A stretch of DNA of 64,000 bases from UBA2862 sp045658005. Its GTDB lineage: Bacteria; Bacillota; Clostridia; Christensenellales; Aristaeellaceae. The stretch spans positions 14,104-78,103 of the forward strand of contig JAZOUD010000079.1 in NCBI GenBank assembly GCA_045658005.1, in the 5' to 3' direction. The translations under genes and the position numbers were made by a program. Below the pieces are notes generated by a model. It saw only the letters and a program-made list of their open reading frames with translations. It was not told the DNA's origin and made no database searches. This document shows, piece by piece, positions 46,549-56,115 of this stretch (positions are counted from its first letter, which is position 1; the number at the start of each line of letters is the position of its first letter).

Positions 46549-47906
46549 TGCGCATCCCCCTTCAGATAGCTGTCGATCTCCAGCGCCGCCGCCCGTCCGT
46601 CTGCCAGCGCGCGCACCACCAGGGACTGGCCCGTGCGCATGTCGCCGGCGGAAAAGAGCTTGTCCCGCAGGCGATGGCTGCCGTCCTCCGGCATCATGCA
46701 GCCCCTCGGACTGAGCCTGACGTCAAAACGCCCGGCGGTGGCCGCCTCACAGCCCACAAAGCCCGCCGCGATCAGCAGCAGGTCGCAGGGCAAGACCCGC
46801 TCGGTGCCGGGGATGGGCTCGAAGCCCTTGAGCTTCACGGTTTCGACGCCGCCGGGAAGGAGCCGTTTGACTGTCGTTTCATATATTCGCGGGTTGCTGC
46901 CCTGTCGGTGGATCGCCTCCACCTGCCCGTAATCGGTGCGCAGCGTGCGCGGCCATTCGGGCCAGGGGTTGCCTGCGGCGCGCTCGAAGGGCGGCGCAGG
47001 CATCATTTCCAGTTGGATGACGGAGGCGCAGCCCTGGCGCAGCGCCGTTCCCACGCAGTCGTTGCCGGTGTCGCCGCCGCCCACGACCACCACATGCTTG
47101 CCCCGGGCGTCGACGGCGGGTGTATTTCCCGACAGTACGGCCCTCGTCGCTGCCGTCAGATAGTCCACCGCGAAGATGCCCTCCACATTCAGCGCCCTCG
47201 GCTGCTTCGCGCCGCCGCAGAGCGCTACGGCGTCAAAATCCCTTAGGTCGTCGGGGCTTGCATCGGTATTCAACAGAAAGTGAATGCCTTCGGCTTCCAT
47301 CAGGCTCACCCGACGATCCACAATCCGCTTCGGCAGCTTCATGTTGGGGATGCCGTACATCAGCAGGCCCCCCGCGCGGTCGGCGCGCTCGACGACCGTC
47401 ACCGCATGGCCCAGCCGGTTCAGCCGATCGGCCGTTGCCAGCCCGGCGGGGCCGCTGCCGACGACGGCCACGCGCTTTCCCGTGCGCCACCCGGGGATCC
47501 TCGGCTGGACCCAGCCCTTCTCAAAACCCGTTTCGATCAGGTACAGCGCGTTGTCCCGGTTGGTAAGGGCGTTGCTTTCCAGGTTGCACGCCTTTTCGCA
47601 CAGCGCCGGGCACACCCGTCCCGTGAACTCCGGGAACGGCGCGGTCTGCAGAAGGCGTGCCAGCGCCTCCCGCTCCCTGCCGCGGTAGAGCAGGTCATTC
47701 CATTCGGGAATCAGGTTGTTGAGCGGACAGCCGAAGTCCGACTGGCAGAAGGGCACGCCGCAGTTCATGCAGCGGGAAGCCTGCGCTCGGCGTGCCTGGG
47801 TGGGCTGGGGAACGTGCAGATCCTCAAAATCGCAAAGGCGAGTCGCCGCGTCCCGCCAGGGATTTTCCACGCGGGCGACTTCCATGAATCCTGTAGGCTT
47901 ACCCAT
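46545..47906 (-). CDS. gltD: Glutamate synthase small subunit-like NAD(P)H:FAD oxidoreductase
   Basis: The 453-residue protein has the N-terminal iron-sulfur cysteines (CMNCGVPFCQSDFGCPLNN and a later CPALCEKAC), an FAD-binding GSGPAG (about 150) and an NADPH-binding region VVVGGGDTGNDCVG. The end is ADGRAAALEIDSYLKG. It transfers electrons from NADPH to GltB. It overlaps the gltB stop by eight bases and the pyrG start by four. Because gltB is truncated here (below), GltD may have lost its partner unless another copy exists. Confidence 0.93.
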   Translation of the reverse strand: MGKPTGFMEVARVENPWRDAATRLCDFEDLHVPQPTQARRAQASRCMNCGVPFCQSDFGCPLNNLIPEWNDLLYRGREREALARLLQTAPFPEFTGRVCPALCEKACNLESNALTNRDNALYLIETGFEKGWVQPRIPGWRTGKRVAVVGSGPAGLATADRLNRLGHAVTVVERADRAGGLLMYGIPNMKLPKRIVDRRVSLMEAEGIHFLLNTDASPDDLRDFDAVALCGGAKQPRALNVEGIFAVDYLTAATRAVLSGNTPAVDARGKHVVVVGGGDTGNDCVGTALRQGCASVIQLEMMPAPPFERAAGNPWPEWPRTLRTDYGQVEAIHRQGSNPRIYETTVKRLLPGGVETVKLKGFEPIPGTERVLPCDLLLIAAGFVGCEAATAGRFDVRLSPRGCMMPEDGSHRLRDKLFSAGDMRTGQSLVVRALADGRAAALEIDSYLKGDAQ

Positions 47907-49600
47907 GCTGCTTCGCCTCCTTCAGATAATTCAAGTATTCGTCTGAAATGACCGCCTTGAATTTCGGCAGCCATGCTTCGAAGTCCGCCAGAATTTCCAT
48001 GGCCCTGCGCGAATCGGTGTGCCGCGCGTGCATTTCCAGAAGCTGCCTCAATTCCACGGCCTGATCGCGGGTGAGGTCATGCACCCGCACCAGGCCGCTG
48101 TTGATGCGGTTTTCCAGCGTGCCGTCCCCGTCCAGCACCCAGGCGATGCCGCCGGACATGCCCGCACCGAAGTTGTCGCCCACCGGCCCCAGCACCGCCA
48201 CGCGGCCGCCGGTCATGTACTCGCAGCCGTGGTCGCCCACGCCCTCCACCACGGCCCACGCGCCGGAATTGCGAACGGCGAAGCGCTCGCCCGCCGCGCC
48301 CGCAATGAAGGCATAGCCGCCGGTCGCGCCGTAGAGGGCCACATTGCCGATGAGGGTATCCTGCGCATTCCACACCGGGTCCGCGGGCGGGCAGACAGAA
48401 AGCGTGCCGCCGGAGAGCCCCTTGCCCAGGTAGTCGTTGGCCACGCCGTAGAGCGCAATGCTCTGCTCCTTCGGCAGGAACGCGCCGAAGCTCTGTCCGC
48501 CGCAGCCCTGGGCCTGGATGTGCCGCTCGCCCTTTAAAAGCGTGCCGAAGGCCCGGTCGGTGGTGGTCAGCTGCACATGGTCCTGTACCAGCCGCGCGTC
48601 CATGCGCTCGTGCAGCCTGAAGTCGTGCCGGGATTCGCTTTGGAAGTGGGTGTTCCGGGCAAAGCCGATCAGGGCGGACAGGTCCATTCCCCTAAAGGAC
48701 TTCCTTCGGGTCCCGGCGCCGTCCTTCATCTTCAAAAGGTCGCTTCGGCCCACCAGTTCGTCGACCGTCCGCGCGCCCAGCCTCGCCATGATTTCCCGCA
48801 GCTGACGGGCAACGAAGACCATGAACCGCTCCACGTATTCCGGCTTGCCGAAGAACCGCTTGCGCAGCTCGGGGTCCTGGGTCGCCACGCCGAAGGGACA
48901 GGTGCCCAGGTGGCACACCCGCATCATGCGGCAGCCCATGGCGATCAGCGGCGCGGTGGCAAAGCCGAATTGCTCCGCACCCAGCAGCAGCGCCACGGCC
49001 ACGTCATGGCCGGACATCAGCTTGCCGTCGGTCTCCAGCGTCACGGTCTGCCTGAGGCGGTTTCGGCACAGCACCTGGTGCGTCTCGGCCAGCCCGATCT
49101 CCCAGGGCAGGCCCGCGTGATGGACGCTGGACATGGGGGCCGCGCCGGTGCCGCCCTCGCCGCCGGAAATGAGGATGCCGCCCGCCCCGGCCTTGGCGAC
49201 GCCGCTGGCGATGGTGCCCACGCCGGTGGACGAAACCAGCTTCACGGTGACCTTCGCGTCCTCGTTGGCGCATTGCAGGTCGTAGATCAGCTCGGCCAGG
49301 TCCTCGATGGAGTAGATGTCGTGGTGGGGCGGGGGAGAGATCAGTGAGATGCCGGGCGTCGAGCAGCGTGTCCTGGCGACGCTTTCCGTCACCTTCGCGC
49401 CGGGCAGGTGCCCGCCCTCGCCGGGCTTCGCCCCCTGAGCCATCTTGATCTGGATTTCCTTCGCGCTGAGCAGGTAGTCCCGGGTCACGCCGAAGCGCCC
49501 GGAGGCCACCTGCTTGATGGCGGAGTTCAGATCCGTGCCGAAGCGCTCGGGCAGCTCGCCGCCCTCGCCGCTGTTGCTTCGGCCGCCCAGGTGATTCATG
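47899..49600 (-). pseudogene. gltB: Glutamate synthase large subunit, C-terminal third only
   Basis: Only the last 566 or so residues of a subunit of about 1500 are present, from MNHLGGRSNSGEGG through the FMN-binding barrel, with a metal-sulfur region CRMMRVCHLGTCPFGVAT. The barrel is followed by the Gly-rich C-terminal beta helix, ending YLKEAKQHG. The glutamine amidotransferase domain, the central domain and half of the barrel are missing. Upstream the sequence changes at once into a palindrome (49599-49627) and the regulator gene. Ammonia transfer from glutamine cannot take place, so the gene is broken, unless a continuation elsewhere shows the break to be an assembly fault. Confidence 0.88.
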
Positions 49601-49627
49601 GGACAAGGGGACGGTTCTCTTGTCCCA
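49599..49627. repeat. Palindromic element TGGGACAAG type at the gltB breakpoint
   Basis: TGGGACAAGGGGACGG and TTCTCTTGTCCCA form an imperfect hairpin of a kind scattered in Clostridia genomes. It lies precisely where gltB loses its 5' part. The first codons of the truncated ORF would be read from it. Confidence 0.8.
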
Positions 49628-49639
49628 CTAACCACGAAG

Positions 49640-50161
49640 CTAAATACTGAAATCTGATTTGTTCAGCAGCTCTGCCGCATAGTCGGTCATCTTCATGTTG
49701 TGGCGCATGGCGTGTTGCTGCATTCTCCGGTGGGCTTCCGGTTCGTCGATTTGGTATCGGCGCATCAGCAGGCGCTTTGCGTCCTCGATCAGCGTCTTGT
49801 CACGGCCGGTTCGGTGGGGCAGGCGCATGTGGTGGAGCTGGGAGAGCATTTCCACCGCGCCGATGACCGCGCTGCCGGCACAGGGATAGGCCAGCTTGAA
49901 GACCTGGGTGGATTCACAGGCGGAGAGGGATTCCGGCCTGCCGATCATGAGGAACTGGAAGCTGTCGCCGAAATCGGACGCGATGTCGTCCGGATTGATG
50001 GCGCAGATCAGTACGATGCCGTCCTCGCATTCGGTCAGCGTCCGCCTGAGCTCGCCCTCCGAGCCGCACAGCCGGAAGACGCCGAAGCCGGAGGCGGTCA
50101 GCAGCCGGTTCAGCTGCGTGCGACTCGCTTCCGACGCCCCGGCGATGATGATCCTAGGCAT
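49640..50161 (-). CDS. ANTAR-domain response regulator-like protein
   Basis: This 173-residue protein has an N-terminal pseudo-receiver domain (MPRIIIAGASEASRTQLNRLL, degenerate) and a C-terminal ANTAR RNA-binding domain (about 115-170: RDKTLIEDAKRLLMRRY, then EAEAHRRMQQHAM-like). ANTAR proteins act as antiterminators of nitrogen and other genes. Here it precedes glnA in the operon on the minus strand, the usual place for a nitrogen-status regulator. The receiver lacks a clear phosphoacceptor Asp, so signalling may be by protein contact. Confidence 0.82.
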   Translation of the reverse strand: MPRIIIAGASEASRTQLNRLLTASGFGVFRLCGSEGELRRTLTECEDGIVLICAINPDDIASDFGDSFQFLMIGRPESLSACESTQVFKLAYPCAGSAVIGAVEMLSQLHHMRLPHRTGRDKTLIEDAKRLLMRRYQIDEPEAHRRMQQHAMRHNMKMTDYAAELLNKSDFSI

Positions 50162-50180
50162 GTGAACACCTCCTGCTTTT

Positions 50181-50221
50181 AAATACTGATTTATCGAGCT
50201 GTGCTCGATGAATCAGTATTT
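50181..50221. repeat. Palindromic element AAATACTGATT type, copy 2
   Basis: AAATACTGATTTATCGAGC, loop TGT, GCTCGATGAATCAGTATTT, lying between the ANTAR gene and the stop of glnA. It starts 2 bp after the glnA stop. Confidence 0.8.
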
Positions 50222-50222
50222 G

Positions 50223-51203
50223 TCAGTACATCACCAAATACCGTTCGATCTCCCACGCGCTCACGTGCGTCCGGTAGGCGTCCCATTCCCTTTCCTTGCC
50301 CTGGACGTACTGGGAAAGCACGTGCTCGCCCAGCGCCGCACAGATGACTTCGTCGGCCTTCAGGCACTTCACCGCCTCGTGCAGCGTGCCCGGCAGGCTC
50401 TCGATGCCCCTGGCCTCTCGGGTGGCGGCGTCCATGGCGAAGATGTTCTCGGTGATCTCCTCCGGCGGGGTCAGGCCTTTCTCGATGCCGTCCAGGCCCG
50501 CCGCCAGGCAGACCGCCATGTTCAGGTAGGGGTTGCAGCTGGGATCGGGGCAGCGCAGCTCCACGCGGGTGCCCATGCCCCGGGACGCGGGAATGCGGAT
50601 CAGCGCGCTTCGGTTGCTGGCGCTCCAGGCCAGGTAGCAGGGGGCCTCGTAGCCCGGCACCAGCCGCTTGTAGCTGTTCACCAGCGGATTGGTGATGGCC
50701 GCCATGCCCCGAACGTGGGCGAGTATGCCGGCGATGAAGCTGTAGGCCTCTTTGCTCAATCCGCGGCTGTCGGACGGGTCGGCGAAGGCGTTTTTGCGGT
50801 CCTTGAACAGGCTCATGTTGGTATGCATGCCGCTGCCGTTGATGCCGAACACGGGCTTGGGCATGAACGTGGCGTGCAGGCCGTTCTTCTGGGCCAGGGT
50901 CTTGACCGCCAGCTTGAAGGTCATGATGTTGTCGGCGGCGGTCAGGGCGTCGGCATACTTGAAGTCGATCTCGTGCTGGCCCGCGGCCACCTCGTGGTGG
51001 CTGGCCTCGATCTCAAAGCCCATCTGCTCCAGCGCCATGCAGATCTCCCGCCGGGTGCTCTCGCCGTGGTCCAGCGGGCCCAGGTCGAAGTAGCCGGCCT
51101 CGTCGCCGGTGGTGGTGGTGGGCCTGCCCTGCTCGTCGGTCTGGAACAGGAAGAATTCGCACTCCGGGCCCACGTTGAAGCTGTAACCCATGTCGGCGGC
51201 CTT
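50223..51203 (-). pseudogene. glnA: Glutamine synthetase, N-terminally truncated
   Basis: About 327 residues from KAADMGYSFNVGPECEFFLF to the end match type I glutamine synthetase, including the metal and ammonia-site blocks (HHEVAAGQHEID, FMPKPVFGINGSGMH and RIPASRGMGTRVELRCPDPS). The N-terminal 115 or so residues (the beta-grasp half of the active-site shared between subunits) are missing. Upstream the sequence turns into the 5' flank of asnB, which is read the other way. A 354-codon ORF starts at 51287 on asnB antisense, but its first 28 codons are not GlnA. The enzyme is almost surely inactive. Confidence 0.85.
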
Positions 51204-51252
51204 CGTCCTGAAAACCAGACAAGACAGCCGACCGTTTACGGAGGTGCTTTTT

Positions 51253-52835
51253 ATGTGTTCTATCTTTGGTGTCGAAGGAAAATCCATTCCCGAGGAAGTG
51301 CTGCGCGCGTGCTTTGACCGGACGGTCTCCCGGGGCCCGGATATGAGCCGGTTCGTGGAGATTCCCCGGGGGTACCTGGGCTTTCACCGGCTGGCCATCA
51401 TGGGCCTGACGGCGGAGGGCATGCAGCCCTTCAAAATGGGGACAGCTACGTGGTCTGCAACGGCGAGCTGTACGGCTTCCGCCCGCTCAGGCAGCGCCTG
51501 ATCGACGAGGGCTTTACCATCCGAAGCGCGTCGGACTGCGAAATACTGCTGCCGCTCTATAAGGAGTATGGGGTGGAGATGTTCAAGACGCTGGACGCGG
51601 AATTCGCGCTGATCCTCTACGACGGCGAGGCCGACAAGCTGATCGCCGCCCGGGACCCCATCGGCATACGCCCGCTGTACTACGGCTATACCGAAGAAGG
51701 CCACATCGCCTTTGCCAGCGAGCCGAAGAACCTGATGGGGCTGTGTGATGAGATACTGCCCTTCCCGCCGGGCTGCTACTGGGTGGACGGCGAATTTGTC
51801 CGCTACGCCGACCCGGCCCATGTGGACCAGTTCACCATGAAGGACGAGGACCACGTCTGCCAAAAGCTGCGCCGGCTGCTGGTCGACGGCGTTGAAAAGC
51901 GCCTGGACGCCGACGCGCCGGTGGGCTTCCTGCTCTCCGGAGGTCTTGATTCCTCGTTGGTGTGCGCCATCGCCCGGAAGCTGCTCGGCAGGCCCATCCG
52001 CACCTTCGCCATCGGCATGGACGTGGACGCCATCGATTTGAAGTATGCCCGCATGGTGGCGGACTATATCGGCTCGGACCACACCGAGGTCATCATCAGC
52101 GAAAAGGACGTGCTGGAGGCGCTGCCTGCCGTGGTGGAGCTGCTGGCCACCTGGGACATCACCACCATACGCGCCTCCATAGGCATGTACCTGGTCTGCA
52201 AGTATATCCACGAACACACCGACATCCGGGTGCTGCTGACGGGCGAGATCAGTGACGAGCTGTTCGGCTACAAGTACACCGACTTCGCCCCCAGCGCCGC
52301 GGCCTTCCAGGCGGAGGCGGAAAAGCGCATCCGCGAGCTGCACATGTACGACGTGCTGCGGGCAGACCGCTGCATCAGCGTGAACAGCCTGGAGGCCCGG
52401 GTGCCGTTTGGCGACTTGAAGTTCGTGCGCTACGCCATGTCCATCGACCCGGAGCTGAAGATGAATCTGCACGGCATGGGCAAGTACCTCATCCGCAAAG
52501 CCTTTGCCGACGACCACATCCTGCCCGAGGCGATCCTCTGGCGGCAGAAGGCGGCCTTCTCCGACGCAGTGGGGCACTCGATGGTTTCAGACCTGAAGGC
52601 CCTGGCAGAGAGCACCTACACCGACGCCGAATTTGCCGAACGGGCGGCGAAGTACGACTACTGCCGCCCGTTCACAAAGGAGAGCCTCATGTACCGGGAG
52701 CTGTTCGAGCAATACTATCCCGGCCAGGCGCGGATGATCGCGGACTTCTGGATGCCCAACCGCACCTGGCCCGGCTGCGACGTGGACGACCCGTCCGTGC
52801 GGGTGCTGAGCAACTACGGGGCCAGCGGGGAATAG
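51253..52835 (+). pseudogene. asnB: Asparagine synthase (glutamine-hydrolysing) with a one-base frameshift
   Basis: ATG at 51253 follows GGAGG by eight bases and gives MCSIFGVEG with the nucleophile Cys2. The frame is intact to FKMG near 51440, then one G is missing in a GGGG run, and the second frame (SYVVCNGELYGF onward) runs to 52835. Joined, it makes about 527 residues with the amidotransferase, the ATP motif LSGGLDSSLV near 235 and the C-terminal synthase domain, including EARVPFGD. It would make asparagine from aspartate with glutamine. A real frameshift or a sequencing error in the G-run are both possible. Confidence 0.87.
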
Positions 52836-52882
52836 TTTTTTTAACAGTTGAACGCCGTCGTGTTCACAGAAAATTCTCAAAT

Positions 52883-52927
52883 TGAAACTGATTTTCATAT
52901 TGACAATTCGCCGTACCGTGCTAAAAT
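52883..52927 (+). promoter_or_regulatory. Promoter with Fur/Zur-like inverted repeat before the zinc locus
   Basis: A 7-1-7 inverted repeat TGAAACT-G-ATTTTCA (52883-52897, one mismatch) is followed by TTGACA (52900-52905) and TAAAAT (52922-52927) with 16-bp spacing. The repeat resembles Fur-family boxes. As zinc uptake genes follow, Zur is the likely regulator, an inference from context. Confidence 0.65.
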
Positions 52928-52958
52928 AGTGGCAAACTACAGGGAAGGGGGGGAACGG

Positions 52959-53270
52959 ATGATGGACAGGCGCAGGCATGTGATTGCCGCAATCATCTGC
53001 GCGGCGCTGCTGCTGTGCATATTCGTTTCCTCCGCCTATATCGTGCATGAGGCGGTTTACCACCATGATTGCACCGGCGAGAATTGTCCCATCTGCCAGT
53101 TCATCGCGCAGATCGAACAGACGCGCCGGGGCTTCGGCATGGCGCTGCTGGCATTGCTGCTCATCTGCTTCATGCTGGCCGTGGGCCATGGATGGCGCAC
53201 ACGGGCAGTGGCGGCGCAGGTTCCCGCGCGCTGCACGCCGGTCGGCAGGAAAATCCGGTTAAACGATTAA
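52959..53270 (+). CDS. Small membrane protein with a His/Cys metal-binding-like loop
   Basis: ATG at 52959 follows GGGGGGG (an in-frame start upstream has no site). The 103-residue protein has two membrane helices (about 10-30 and 68-85). The loop between them reads VHEAVYHHDCTGENCPICQF, rich in His and Cys as in metal-binding loops. Similar small proteins sit beside zinc transporters in Clostridia. Under the Zur-like promoter at 52883 it may sense or hand over zinc at the membrane; this function is inferred. A terminator at 53284 separates it from znuA. Confidence 0.65.
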   Translation: MMDRRRHVIAAIICAALLLCIFVSSAYIVHEAVYHHDCTGENCPICQFIAQIEQTRRGFGMALLALLLICFMLAVGHGWRTRAVAAQVPARCTPVGRKIRLND

Positions 53271-53283
53271 ACACTTTTGAACG

Positions 53284-53355
53284 CAAGGGTTGACGCGCCC
53301 CTGCGCCGTTTGTATGGCGCAGGCAGGCTTCGCGCGGGGAGACCCTTGCCTTTTT
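53284..53355 (+). terminator. Long branched hairpin with T-run
   Basis: The outer arms CAAGGGT and ACCCTTG, an inner CTGCGCC/GGCGCAG hairpin and a final CCTTTTT lie shortly after the stop codon at 53270. It looks like a branched rho-independent terminator. Confidence 0.7.
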
Positions 53356-53400
53356 ATGCTCTTTTGTGTAATTGATTGATTCAACGTAACGAATCGGTTC

Positions 53401-53426
53401 CGCGGGCGCTCGGAGAGCGCCCCTAC
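53401..53426. repeat. Short palindrome of the GTAGGGGCG family
   Basis: GGGCGCTCGGAGAGCGCCC with CCTAC flank. It has the same CGCCCCTAC end as the element at 3134-3207. Confidence 0.5.
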
Positions 53427-53450
53427 GAGGCATGTACATAACAACATTTT

Positions 53451-53474
53451 CCTAAAGGACTAGCTGCGAGTCGC
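53451..53474 (-). repeat. 24-bp repeat locus D (single diverged unit)
   Basis: Twenty-two of 24 bases match the consensus in inverted orientation, between the terminator at 53284 and znuA. This copy is intergenic, so it does not code. Confidence 0.8.
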
Positions 53475-53509
53475 GCATTCAACACAAACAGGTGATCGGA
53501 GGCATATCC

Positions 53510-54502
53510 ATGAAAAAGAATATTGCGGGTATCATGACCCTTGTCATGCTGTTTACATTCATGTTCGCCGGCGCTACCGTTGCGGAAGAGAAGAAAATCA
53601 ACGTCGTGACGACCATCTTCCCCGTCTACGACTGGGCGCGTGAGATTGTCGGCGACAGCGACAACGTCGAAATCACCATGCTGCTGGACAACGGCGTGGA
53701 CCTGCACAGCTACCAGCCTACCGCCCAGGACATCATGAAGGTCGCCACCTGCGACGTATTCGCTTATGTGGGCGGTGAGAGCGACGAGTGGGTCGGGGAC
53801 GCGCTGGCCGAAGCGGTCAATCCTGACATGGTGGCCGTCAACCTGGTGGAGGCCATGGGCGAGGACATCAAGATGGAAGAGATCGTCGAAGGCATGGAAC
53901 ACGAGCACGAGGACGAAGAGCACGAGGACGAGGGCGAAGAACACGATCATGAGCATGAGGACGAGGTGGACGAGCACGTGTGGCTCAGCCTGCGCAACGC
54001 CCGGAAGCTGGTGAAGGCGCTGGCTGTCGCCCTGGGCGAGGCTGACCCGGCCAACGCCGCAAATTATGCCGCGAGCGCCGATGCCTACGCAGAAAAGCTG
54101 GCCGCGCTGGACGCCGAATACGCCGCCGCCCGCGAGGCCGCGGAATTTGATACCGTGCTGTTCGGCGACCGCTTCCCCTTCCGCTATCTGGTGGACGACT
54201 ACGGGCTGAATTACTATGCCGCCTTCTCCGGCTGCTCCGCCGAGAGCGAGGCCAGCTTTGAAACCATCGCGTTCCTGGCGGGCAAGGTGGACGCGCTGGG
54301 ACTTACCACCGTGCTGACCATCGAGGGCGACAACCACCGCATCGCCGAGACCATTATCGGAAATACCCGGGCGAAGGACGCCAGGGTGCTGGCGATGGAT
54401 TCCCTGCAGGGCACCACGGGCGAGGACGTGAAGAACGGCGCGACCTATCTGGGCGTGATGGAGGCCAACCTCGAGGTGCTGAAGCAGGCGCTGACAAGGT
54501 AA
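53510..54502 (+). CDS. znuA: Zinc-binding ABC transporter substrate-binding protein
   Basis: ATG at 53510 is seven bases after GGAGG. The 330-residue protein has a signal peptide (core LVMLFTFMFAGATVAEE, no lipobox) and a two-lobed metal-binding fold. Its features are VTTIFPVYDWAREI, DLHSYQPTAQDI (His ligand), a His/Glu/Asp-rich loop (about 120-150, many HEDE units) typical of zinc receptors, DEHVWLSLRNA (His ligand) and FGDRFPFRYL. It captures zinc or manganese and delivers it to ZnuB. The acidic loop is unusually long in Glu and Asp. It is the first gene of the znuABC-lipoprotein set. Confidence 0.92.
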   Translation: MKKNIAGIMTLVMLFTFMFAGATVAEEKKINVVTTIFPVYDWAREIVGDSDNVEITMLLDNGVDLHSYQPTAQDIMKVATCDVFAYVGGESDEWVGDALAEAVNPDMVAVNLVEAMGEDIKMEEIVEGMEHEHEDEEHEDEGEEHDHEHEDEVDEHVWLSLRNARKLVKALAVALGEADPANAANYAASADAYAEKLAALDAEYAAAREAAEFDTVLFGDRFPFRYLVDDYGLNYYAAFSGCSAESEASFETIAFLAGKVDALGLTTVLTIEGDNHRIAETIIGNTRAKDARVLAMDSLQGTTGEDVKNGATYLGVMEANLEVLKQALTR

Positions 54503-54560
54503 ACGGAAACTGCATTGCGGGGCCGCCGCATCCTCGGCGGCTCCGCGGAAAGGGTTGAAC

Positions 54561-55274
54561 ATGGCGCTGATAACCTGTCGGGATCTGGCCCTGGGCTACG
54601 AATCCCACGCGATCCTGGAGCATTTGAACTTCTCGGTGAACGCCGGGGACTACCTGTGCATCGTGGGAGAGAACGGCTCGGGCAAGTCCACGCTGATGCG
54701 CACGATGCTGGGCCTGCAAAAGCCGATGGGCGGATCCATTGCGTTCGGAGACGGCATGCGGCCCAACGAGGTCGGCTACCTGCCCCAGCAGACGGCCATA
54801 CAGAAGGATTTCCCGGCGACGGTCTGGGAGATCGTCCTGTCCGGCTGCCAGGCGCATGTGGGCAAACGCCCCTTCTACAACAGGGCGGAGAAGGCGCTGG
54901 CCGAGGCGAACCTTTCGCGCATGGGCATGGGGGATTTCAGGCGGCGATGCTATCGGGAGCTGTCCGGCGGCCAGCAGCAGCGCGTGCTGCTGGCCCGGGC
55001 GCTGTGCGCGACCCGGAAGCTGCTGCTGCTGGACGAGCCGGTTTCCGGCCTGGACCCGAAGGTGACGGCAGAGATGTACGCGCTGATCGAGCGACTCAAC
55101 GGCGAGGGCGTCACCGTCATCATGATCTCCCACGACATCGCCGCGGCGGTCCGGTACGCGACCCACGTTCTGCACGTGGGCAGCGGACAGACCTTCTTTG
55201 GGACGGTCGACGATTACCGGGCCAGCGCCCTGGGAAGCCGCTTCATCGCACTGGAAGGGGGTGAAGGCGTATGA
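54561..55274 (+). CDS. znuC: Zinc ABC transporter ATPase
   Basis: ATG at 54561 is six bases after AAAGGG (a TTG two codons earlier is less likely). The 237-residue ATPase has Walker A GENGSGKST, the Q-loop LPQQT, signature LSGGQQQRVLLARAL, Walker B LLLDEPVSGLD and SHD. It powers ZnuB, which overlaps its stop by four bases (ATGA). Confidence 0.93.
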   Translation: MALITCRDLALGYESHAILEHLNFSVNAGDYLCIVGENGSGKSTLMRTMLGLQKPMGGSIAFGDGMRPNEVGYLPQQTAIQKDFPATVWEIVLSGCQAHVGKRPFYNRAEKALAEANLSRMGMGDFRRRCYRELSGGQQQRVLLARALCATRKLLLLDEPVSGLDPKVTAEMYALIERLNGEGVTVIMISHDIAAAVRYATHVLHVGSGQTFFGTVDDYRASALGSRFIALEGGEGV

Positions 55275-56101
55275 TCCAGACGATCCAGCAATATCTGCAA
55301 TTCCCCTTTGTGCGCTATGCCCTGGTGGTGGGCACGTTGATCGCGCTGTGCTCGTCGCTGCTGGGGGTGACGCTGGTGCTGAAGCGGTTCTCCTTCATCG
55401 GCGACGGGCTTTCCCACGTGGCCTTTGGCGCGATGGCCATTGCCGGGGTGCTGCAAATCACGAACGACATGCTGTTCGTGATGCCGGTCACCGTGCTGTG
55501 CGCGATCCTTCTGCTACGCACGGGAGGGAACACCCGGATCAAGGGCGACGCCGCCATCGCCATGATCTCCGTGGGGGCATTGGCAATCGGCTATCTGTTG
55601 CTCAACCTGTTCAGCACGTCCTCCAACCTGTCCGGCGACGTATGCTCGACGCTGTTCGGCTCAACCTCGATCCTTACGCTGACAAAGACCGAGGTGTGGC
55701 TGTGCGCGGCGCTGTCGGTAATCGTCGTGGCGCTTTTCGTGCTGTTCTACAACAAGATCTTCGCGGTCACCTTCGACGAGGATTTCTCCCGCGCCATCGG
55801 GACGCAGGTGGAGGCGTACAACCTGCTGATCGCGGTGGTGATCGCCGTCATCATCGTGCTGGCCATGAACCTGGTGGGCTCGCTGCTGATCTCCGCGCTG
55901 ATCATCTTCCCCGCGCTGTCGGCGATGCGGGTGTTCAAGAGCTTCAGGAGCGTCACCGTCTGCTCGGCGGTGCTGTCGGTGATCTGCGCGTTGACGGGCA
56001 TGCTGATCTCCATCGTCGCCGGCACGCCGGTGGGCTCCACCATCGTGGCCGTGGACATCGTGATGTTCCTTGTCTTCACATGCATTGAACGCTTTCGCTG
56101 A
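55271..56101 (+). CDS. znuB: Zinc ABC transporter permease
   Basis: The 276-residue permease of the ABC-3 metal family has eight or so membrane helices, with LKRFSFIGDGLSHVAFGA near residue 36 and LVGSLLISALIIFPALSA near residue 200. It forms the channel for the ZnuA/C system. A GAGGAGG site follows its stop, leading to the lipoprotein gene. Confidence 0.92.
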   Translation: MIQTIQQYLQFPFVRYALVVGTLIALCSSLLGVTLVLKRFSFIGDGLSHVAFGAMAIAGVLQITNDMLFVMPVTVLCAILLLRTGGNTRIKGDAAIAMISVGALAIGYLLLNLFSTSSNLSGDVCSTLFGSTSILTLTKTEVWLCAALSVIVVALFVLFYNKIFAVTFDEDFSRAIGTQVEAYNLLIAVVIAVIIVLAMNLVGSLLISALIIFPALSAMRVFKSFRSVTVCSAVLSVICALTGMLISIVAGTPVGSTIVAVDIVMFLVFTCIERFR

Positions 56102-56115
56102 GGAGGAAAAAGACT

